This document shows, piece by piece, positions 57,604 through 64,000 of a stretch of DNA of 64,000 nucleotides. Numbering within the stretch: the stretch's first letter is position 1; the number at the start of each line of letters is the position of its first letter. Source of the stretch: Protea cynaroides (taxonomy: Eukaryota; Streptophyta; Magnoliopsida; Proteales; Proteaceae). The notes beneath the pieces are model-generated. The model saw only the letters and a program-made list of their open reading frames with translations, did no database searches and was not told the origin of the DNA. The position numbers were made by a program, and so were the translations under genes. The DNA lies in the NCBI GenBank assembly GCA_028583415.1, contig CM053268.1, positions 16,111,923 to 16,175,922 on the forward strand, in the 5' to 3' direction.

Positions 57604-57850
57604 TAGGGCTGCAACTGGGTCGGCTTGGGCCGGGTTTTTCAAAACCTTAACCCCAACCCTGACTATTTAAGCTCAACCCTAACCCTGTCCAACCCTGCCA
57701 GGGTTAAAAAAAATACAACCCTAACCCTGACCCTGACAGGGTTGGGCCTAACCCTAACCAGCCCTGATTGACCCTGACAGGGACGGGTTGGGTCGGGTTA
57801 ACCCTGATTAACCCTGATTCAGGGTCAGATTGACCCTGATATTGCCCCTG
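57604..57850. repeat. Left TIR and subterminal palindrome array of hAT
   Basis: TIR TAGGGCTGCAACTGGG, then AACCCTGCCAGGGTT (57691-57705), ACCCTGACAGGGTT (57730-57743) and ACCCTGACAGGG (57771-57782), in a GC-rich stretch with many ACCCTGA words. Likely transposase-binding sites, as hAT elements carry subterminal motifs. Confidence 0.8.
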
Positions 57851-58500
57851 CTTGATCCTAAATATCAATTATAACTTTAAATATATGACAAACACAATCA
57901 ACCTAACATTCTCTTAAAAACTAACAAATACAAACCAAATCAGTTTTTAGTGTTTAACAATCAAATCTGATAAATAGAACAAACACAAATCATAACCAGT
58001 TTAAGTGTTTAACATAAGATCTGATAAATGAGAAAAGAAAAAAAATGATGATCATGATCTACAATTTGGCCTTCCAAAACTCTCATCCTCGGTCCTCCTC
58101 CACTCACTCATAGTTCATATTTTCTACAAAAAAAATGAAAGGAAAAATATCATTAGAAGTAAGAACTATCATATCAATGATATAAAAGTAAAAGAGAAAT
58201 AAGTTAAATGGTAAGATGACAATTACATACAAACTCATTACAAAATCAACTCTAATTCTCCAAAGTCCAAACATACAATACCAAACTTTAGGTCAAACCG
58301 TCAAATGACTCAAACTTAAAACATCATTGTCACCACTCTCCTCAAGCAAATCTGAAAATATAATTAATGCAATAAAAAATCAGTAAAGACAATCCATTTC
58401 ACAATGCATGTAATTATTAATAGTTGTCATTGAGTTTTTTACCTGCTTCCATCTCACAGATGTCGTCTAGATTTTCTTCATTACTAAGTGGGACGCCTGA

Positions 58501-59273
58501 TTTGGTACCACCGGAGACAAACCAAAGATTCTTTCATTTTCATAGCTCTGCTCTGCCTCAGATGGGAGAAAGGGAAATAAACCCTTTCCACCTATTCGTT
58601 AACTGGATCTCCTACCTCTACTTTTAGGGAAGGTTGTATTGAAGACACCACACTTAAGAAAAGAGCATATGACTTCCTTTGAGGAGAAGCCAATTGTCTT
58701 TTTAGACTACCCATTCAGCCTTAACGCACCAATGGCTAAGAAGGTACGTACCATAAGGTCTACTTCTTTTGGGAAAGAAGGACTAAAAGCCAACCCTGCT
58801 TTAGTAGGCTGACGAAGGAACGCTGTCAGCCTACTAAAGAGGCATAATTGGACCTTGTTAAAGAGCCCAACCATGCTTTAGGAAAAGATGGAAGAGAAGA
58901 GGCTATGGGAACTGGTGAAGAAAGCTCCAAGCCGGTATATAGCTTAGCTCGTCCCATATGTGTTGTAGACAAAACGGGCATTTCCAGAGGTCTTTGAAAA
59001 CATGTTCTTATTTCTTCGTATGCGCAGATTAAGGCCCACGTGGAGTAGTTGTATGATCGCACGGCGTCCCTCAAACGGTAGAAGCTTTGTTACTCACCGA
59101 TAACGTACATTTAACCACTATATCCGGAGACTTGGTCGACTTCTCAACCGTGCTATTGGGGGATGGATGCCAAGCTGGTCCATTACATCTCAACAATGGT
59201 ACCCTACGCAGGAGAGTACCTATCATTTACGAAAACCCAAAAGGCGACCAGAGGCGATCGGCAGTGAGAGTCA
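58501..59273. other. 773-bp foreign insert in the transposase, 5-bp duplication CCTGA
   Basis: CCTGA occurs at 58496-58500 and 59274-59278; the transposase coding sequence stops on one side of the insert and resumes, in frame, on the other. The insert is more GC-balanced than its surroundings, has no TIR or TG..CA ends, no poly-A, no recognised protein, and includes a perfect 15-bp hairpin. It looks like organellar (mitochondrial) intergenic DNA, but that is an impression only. Confidence 0.7.
58799..58839. repeat. Perfect 15-bp hairpin in the foreign insert
   Basis: CTTTAGTAGGCTGAC at 58799-58813 and GTCAGCCTACTAAAG at 58825-58839, loop of 11 bases. Strong stem-loops of this kind are common near transcript ends in plant mitochondria. 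Confidence 0.9.
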
Positions 59274-61929
59274 CCTGATGGTTCATTTCGTAGCCAATCC
59301 TGTGAACACACCAAAGACTCTACTAATTTTGGTGTCAATGAGCTACGAAACTGATCAAGAATCCGACCCCCAGTGCTAAAAGCAGATTCTGAAGCAACAG
59401 TTGAGACGGGAATTGGTAAAATATCTCGAGCCATCTTACTGAGAATGATAAATCTTGAGCTATTCATCTTCCACCAATTCAATAAGTTGAAATCAGCAGA
59501 ATTACTGACAAGACCTTCCAAAAGATAACAATCTAACTCTGATCCAAATGATGAAGTCTGATTTTGCATAAGGAATTTGTTAAAACCCTTAGTAGACCCG
59601 ACAACATTATCTATATCAGATGTTTCAGTTGGAACAGCATCCACTACGCTATGAGATAACTCATGCATCTGATAATGCTTTAATAGGCGGTCTATGACAT
59701 CTAACACATTTGCAATTTTCACTTCAACCTCAGATGTAGAATACAAGTCTGAATAGCAAAACCTCACAAAGTTCAATTTGCGTCAAGGATCAAGAATAGA
59801 TGCAATTACCAAGAAGATATTAACTCTTTCTGCACAATCCCAATACTTTCTAAACTTTTCCAGCATGGCCAATGCCATATCACGACAAATGGGATCTTGA
59901 CTTCTTGACCAATCTAACAATGTTGATTCAATTCCATAAATTTCTTGTAAATATAAACTAGATGTGATATAAAGAAACCCAGACAAATGTGTGGTGGCAG
60001 TGTAAAAATTTGCTAAGAAATCACAAAAAACCTTTGTTTTCTTCCAATCTTCTTCACTAAGGATCATATCCCTGCAATCCATTTTGAAGTTCATGTCCCT
60101 ATCCTCTAGGCATTCAAAAGCCTTTTGAAACTGTAAAACAGTTTGTAACATAAAATATGTAGAATTCCAATGAGTAGAGACATCTAGACATAAGTTTTTC
60201 TTACATTAAATTTTTTCATGCTCACAACACACCTTAAATTGTTGTAACCTTGCAGGTGAACCTCTCACATATTTCACTACAAAATGGATTTTATCAATGC
60301 AATCCCCAACATATTTGTAGCCTTCCTTAACAATCAAATTCAAAATATGAGCACAACATCTCACATGAAAGAATTCACCATCTAACAATAACCCATTTTT
60401 CTTGGTAAACCTCCATTTTAACAGTCGAACTGCCACATCATTATTAGATGCATTATCTACAGTAATAGTAGATAGTTTCTCTAGACCCCAATCTAACATG
60501 CATGATTCCAAAACATTACTGATAATTTCACCACTTTGTGGTGTTGGGACTTCACAAAAATTAATTATCCTCTTTTGTAGATTCCAATCTTTGTCAATGT
60601 AATGTGCTGTAAGACACATATACCCAACATTCTGGTTTGAAGTCCACATATCAGTAGTTAGGCAAACACGGTAATTACATCTCTTAAAAAGACCTTTCAG
60701 TTTTTTTTCTCCTCCACATAATATGCAAAACAATCTTTTGTCACAGTAGTACGTGACACAAGATTAAACCTAGGTTGTGTTGCCTTCATTACTCTTTTAA
60801 AACCCTCCTTCTCTACGAACTTAAAAGGCAATTCTTCCGTAATAATCATACGGGCAACCTCCTTTTGGATCAATTCTTGGTCAAATTTCCAAACTGAGAT
60901 ATTGTTGGTGGTCTTACCAACATTGTCATTAGCTGAAATAGCCAAGGTTTTTTGTTTCTTATCAGTTTTACTCTTTGGATATTGCCAACATTTGTCCAAA
61001 TGATGTTTCAGTGTACTTGTGCCATGCTCACTAGCACATCCAAATTCTTTATTACAATATTTGCAATTACATCTTCTAGGTCTTGAACCATCAATAGGTA
61101 TAACCTTAATAAAATGGTTCCAAACACTTAATGGTGGTAGTTGTGGTAGTTTAGATGATACCTCAGAACTAGCATTAGAACCTGGTGAAGAGCTTGGCTG
61201 ATTTTGATTTGAACTTGGCTGATTTTGATTTGAACTTGGCTGATTTTGATTTGAGCTTGGTGGCTGATTTTGACTTGAGCTTGGCTGATTTTGATCCATC
61301 ATTGACATCTATAAAAAATATCAAACATGAAAAATGTAAAGGAAATCCATGAGGTCAAGCAATAGCTTTTTAAATGAAGAGAATAAAAAATCAGAATCTC
61401 ATATAGAGAGATGAGTGCTCATGAATCAGAATCCCAAATTAAAAGTAATCATTTCTTGATTACTTTTAAGCATAGCTTGACAATTTCTACCATGTGAAGG
61501 TAAAGTAATGTGAGGAATTCTTAGTAGCATATAAGGTATTAGCTACATATGAAACATTTTCTTTTCATCTACTTTCACAGCAAGAGTGTGAGTGAAAACA
61601 GTAGTCAATCAAATTGACAGAAATTGCTTGAATCCTAACACTAGGCGGATGGAGAGAGAGGGAAGTCCAAGATTGACTTTTTATCTTCTTAGCTTTAATA
61701 CCTAAATATTCAGTGCTTTCCAAATGGGTTTCAATCATTTTTTTATCAAGTTGCATCCATGGCATCTCTTGAAACAGCAGAGAAATGCTCTAAACAAGAG
61801 GATACTGAAGATTTTGGACTTGGGCATTTGGATAAAATGAAGCTTATCCAGATCAAACCAACATAAGATATAGCTCATCATCCAAGATCTTGAGGATATT
61901 TGTTCTCATAGAAGCAGAAACAATGAGCT

Positions 61930-62535
61930 ATTATTCTGAATTAGCAGTATACCCAACCATCTTAACAACAAATCTCTAATTAGAACAGAAACAGAAAATA
62001 TGCAATAAGGGAAAGATAAAATCTTGAAGTAACCACGGATATTATTCTGATTTCATATTCTAAACCCAAAACATCAAATAAAACTCCACTGTTAACATTT
62101 ATGTTCTCTTCTGCTGTGTAAAAAATTTGAAGTCAAGCCAAATAAATAAAGAAATAAACATAAACTCAATCCAAATTCCAAGGAACCTAACCTCTGTAGT
62201 TGAGTAAAAAAAAAAATAGCCAAGCAAAAACAATTATTCTGAATTGCCAGTATACCCAACCATCTTAACAACAAATCTCTAATTAGAACAGAAATAGAAA
62301 ATATGCAACAAGGGAAAGATAAAATCTTGAAGTAACCACGAATATTATTTTGATTTCATATTCTAAACCCAAAACATCAAATAAAACTCCACCGATAACA
62401 TTTATGTTCTCTTCTGCTGTGTAAAAAATTCGAAGTCAAGCCAAATAAATAAAGAAATAAACATAAACTCAATCCAAATTCCAAGGCACCTAACCTCTGT
62501 AGTTGAGTAAAAAAAATAAATAGCCAAGCAAAAAC
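61930..62535. repeat. 303-bp tandem duplication in the hAT 5' region
   Basis: ATTATTCTGAATTAGCAGTA starts at 61930 and recurs at 62233 (ATTATTCTGAATTGCCAGTA); the two copies are about 97% alike over their whole length, including AAAACATCAAATAAAACTCC. A recent duplication upstream of the transposase start. Confidence 0.9.
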
Positions 62536-63130
62536 CAAACAACCAACTGCAATCTTAAACTTTTCCAAAGTAACTTACCTGGTATCCGTCAGAGAGATTG
62601 AGAGAGAGAGTCGGAATGACCAAACAACCAACTGCAAGTCTGCAACTATCCGATTCAAAATGAAGGAGAACATTAAAAGTTAACACTACAGTACATCAGA
62701 AAATCAGAGAAATCGTGAGAGACTCGAGAGAGAGAGTCGAGAGTCGAAAGAATCAGAGAGATTGAGTGATTGAAATTCTAGGAGGCACCGTTCCCTCTTA
62801 GGGTTTCGTTTGAGAGAGAGAGATTGAGAGAAGAGGTGAAGAAGAGAAGAGATGAAGGCATCGCCTCTACTCTTAGGGTTTCGTAAACTCGACTTTGTTT
62901 GAGTCTTTGAAAGAGAGAGATGAAGAAGAGAAGAGATGAAGAAGAGAAGAGAAGAAGGTGCGGTGCTGCCGTCTTCTTAGGAGTTAGGGCTTCGTCTTCT
63001 TGAGAGAGAGAGATCCAGAGAAAATGAGAATGCTCTGCCTCTGAGAACCGAAAGATTCTAATTTTCTATCTGGTCGATGAGGGCTTAGGTGCTTAGCCGC
63101 TTAGGTAGAACTTAGGTTTAGCTTTAGGTT

Positions 63131-63170
63131 TATAATTTTATATATAATATATATATATATATATATATTC
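63131..63170. repeat. (TA)n-rich microsatellite
   Basis: TATATATAATATATATATAT-type run near the right end of the hAT element. Confidence 0.9.
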
Positions 63171-63189
63171 AAATATGAACATATTTATA

Positions 63190-63392
63190 TAAATATTTTC
63201 AAATATATATCGGGTCGTATTAGGTCGGGTTCAACCCAGGGGGTCAACACTAACCCAGCCCAACCCTGCCAGGGTTGGTATAAAATTAAACCCTAACCCA
63301 GCCCTGTCAGGGTTCGGGCCGAGTTCAACCCTGCCAGGGTTCAGGGCGGGCCTGGGCGGGTTTGGGTCGTCAGGGTAAAACTTGCACCCCTA
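63190..63392. repeat. Right TIR and subterminal palindrome array of hAT
   Basis: AACCCTGCCAGGGTT at 63262-63276 and 63327-63341, GCCCTGTCAGGGTT at 63301-63314, and the terminal TTGCACCCCTA. Mirrors the left array and the remnant at 38831-38960. Confidence 0.8.
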
Positions 63393-63400
63393 ATTATAGT

Positions 63401-64000
63401 TTACATAAGTTGTGAGGTATTCTACTATTGAGGTTATGTGTAGCAGTATTAAGATGAGAAATATTGCGAAGGGATTATCTAAGAAAAATTCAAAGGATAA
63501 GAATAATATTTTAGAGGGGGTCGGAAGATAGTTTATTAACCTATCTCTCTAGTACCAGTTATGCTAAAAATGGTAATATGATGAAGTATTTTTGGAAGCT
63601 AACAACTATCACTAAAAAGCTCAAGGACAATGAGACCAATGTAATTGATATATTAAAATTTTCATTCCTTACTAGAAAATATATTCAAATCTAGGTGGCT
63701 TACATTACCAAAGGGGAGAAATAGCTAGTGATAAGATTGTTGTTGGGTAACTCCAAGGTGGATTACTCAAAGATAGGTAGGTTAATCAAAGATGGGTGAT
63801 TTGACCAAATACTGTTAAGCCAGATAAGCATATCTAGAAAAGGATAACGATTCTAGGACTCCCAAGGTATTTGGGGTATGAGGGTCTTGAAGACTGTTGG
63901 CTTGAATATTGTAAAGTTTATTTTACATTCAAATGTTTTTTCTGCTCTTGATTTTACTTCTTTTTATGTTTATTGTTTGACTTAACATATTGTTCCCATA
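63401..64000 (+). other. Continuation of the sequence interrupted by hAT, unassigned
   Basis: AT-rich, with a fragmentary plus-strand reading (AKNGNMMKYFWKLTTITKKL near 63555-63620) that I cannot assign. A purine-rich AAAGGGGAGAAAT at 63709-63721 could be a decayed polypurine tract, but no LTR start follows that matches 55298. Confidence 0.4.

Larger units (their letters stand above)
58293..61308 (-). pseudogene. hAT transposase with BED zinc finger (broken)
   Basis: Starts at ATG 61308 (MSMMDQNQPSSS) with four to five NQNQPSS repeats. BED finger: VWNHFIKV, CKYCNKEFG, TSTLKHHLDKC (about 61010-61150). RNase H-like core: LTTDMWTSNQN (first D), ITVDNASNND (second D), CCAHILNLIVKEG (about 60300-60680). 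The C-terminal dimerisation region has FNLLNWWKMNSSRFIILSKM and PVSTVASESAFSTGGRILDQ, with the catalytic E in ASESAF (59330-59480). Lesions: frameshift in an A run near 60708, stop near 60205, stop near 59780 and a 773-bp insert at 58501-59273. A last intron fits GT (58442) to AG (58352), giving an end at 58293. Family length is about 680 residues, consistent. Confidence 0.9.
57604..63392 (-). mobile_element. hAT (Ac-like) DNA transposon, 5789 bp, with perfect 8-bp target duplication
   Basis: ATTATAGT flanks both ends (57596-57603 and 63393-63400). Terminal inverted repeats are TAGGGCTGCAA on the left and the complement of TTGCACCCCTA on the right (10 of 11). Both ends hold arrays of palindromic AACCCTG(C/A)CAGGGTT. 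The transposase is on the minus strand. The 2-kb 5' untranslated region contains a 303-bp duplication and GA-rich tracts with LAGGGTTTCG-like words (TTAGGGTTTCG). The 3' end carries a 773-bp foreign insertion. Confidence 0.94.

Noticed and set aside
57640..57800. Telomere-like CCCTAA/CCCTGA tracts
   Set aside because: The words are CCCTGA/CAGGGT palindromes tied to hAT ends, not a regular CCCTAAA array.

Overview
This window looks like nuclear DNA of a flowering plant and is almost entirely nested, decayed transposable elements. I recognise no host protein-coding gene and no rRNA, tRNA or CRISPR array. The plant assignment rests on Ty3/gypsy elements of Tekay-chromovirus and Tat type, Ty1/copia elements primed by initiator tRNA-Met, an Ac-like hAT transposon with a BED zinc finger, foldback/MITE elements, and AT-rich spacer full of microsatellites. 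The species cannot be named from the sequence.

Layout. 1-7785: minus-strand Tekay-like element (Tekay-1) cut by the window edge, with its 5' LTR at 5443-7785 and an antisense gene remnant between primer site and gag. 7786-16576: minus-strand Tat-lineage element, apparently interrupted by Tekay-1, with gag, protease, RT, two RNase H domains, integrase, 3' tandem repeats and a spliced-looking antisense ORF. 16797-19032: solo LTR of the Tekay family in plus orientation with target duplication AAAGC. 19530-24503: degenerate minus-strand Copia element (Copia-A) with a foldback transposon in its LTR. 25291-34020: second minus-strand Tekay element (Tekay-2) with 3' LTR, polypurine tract, pol and gag; its protease is split by a 740-bp transposon with a 9-bp duplication, and its 5' LTR is missing. 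34025-38058: Tat-like element with gag but no pol. 38059-38960: end of a hAT element. 42640-48184: plus-strand Tnt1/Tork-like Copia (Copia-B) with both LTRs and duplication GAGAG, inserted into a foldback element. 53413-55290: very decayed Copia (Copia-C). 55298-57603 and 63401-64000: LTR, primer site and internal part of another LTR element (Copia-D?), interrupted by a 5789-bp hAT transposon (57604-63392) with a perfect 8-bp duplication.

Every coding region found carries stops, frameshifts, lost catalytic residues or insertions, so the window is a graveyard rather than a working gene set. The points most worth a second look are: the antisense ORF between 5' LTR and gag of the Tekay elements; a GTCGA/CGACC motif cluster that matches between LTR and leader within each element; a 773-bp foreign insert with a 5-bp duplication and a perfect 15-bp hairpin inside the hAT transposase; a (TA)n expansion at the TATA position of only one LTR of Copia-B; the gag-only Tat element with a dimeric hairpin minisatellite; and palindromic subterminal arrays shared by two hAT copies.
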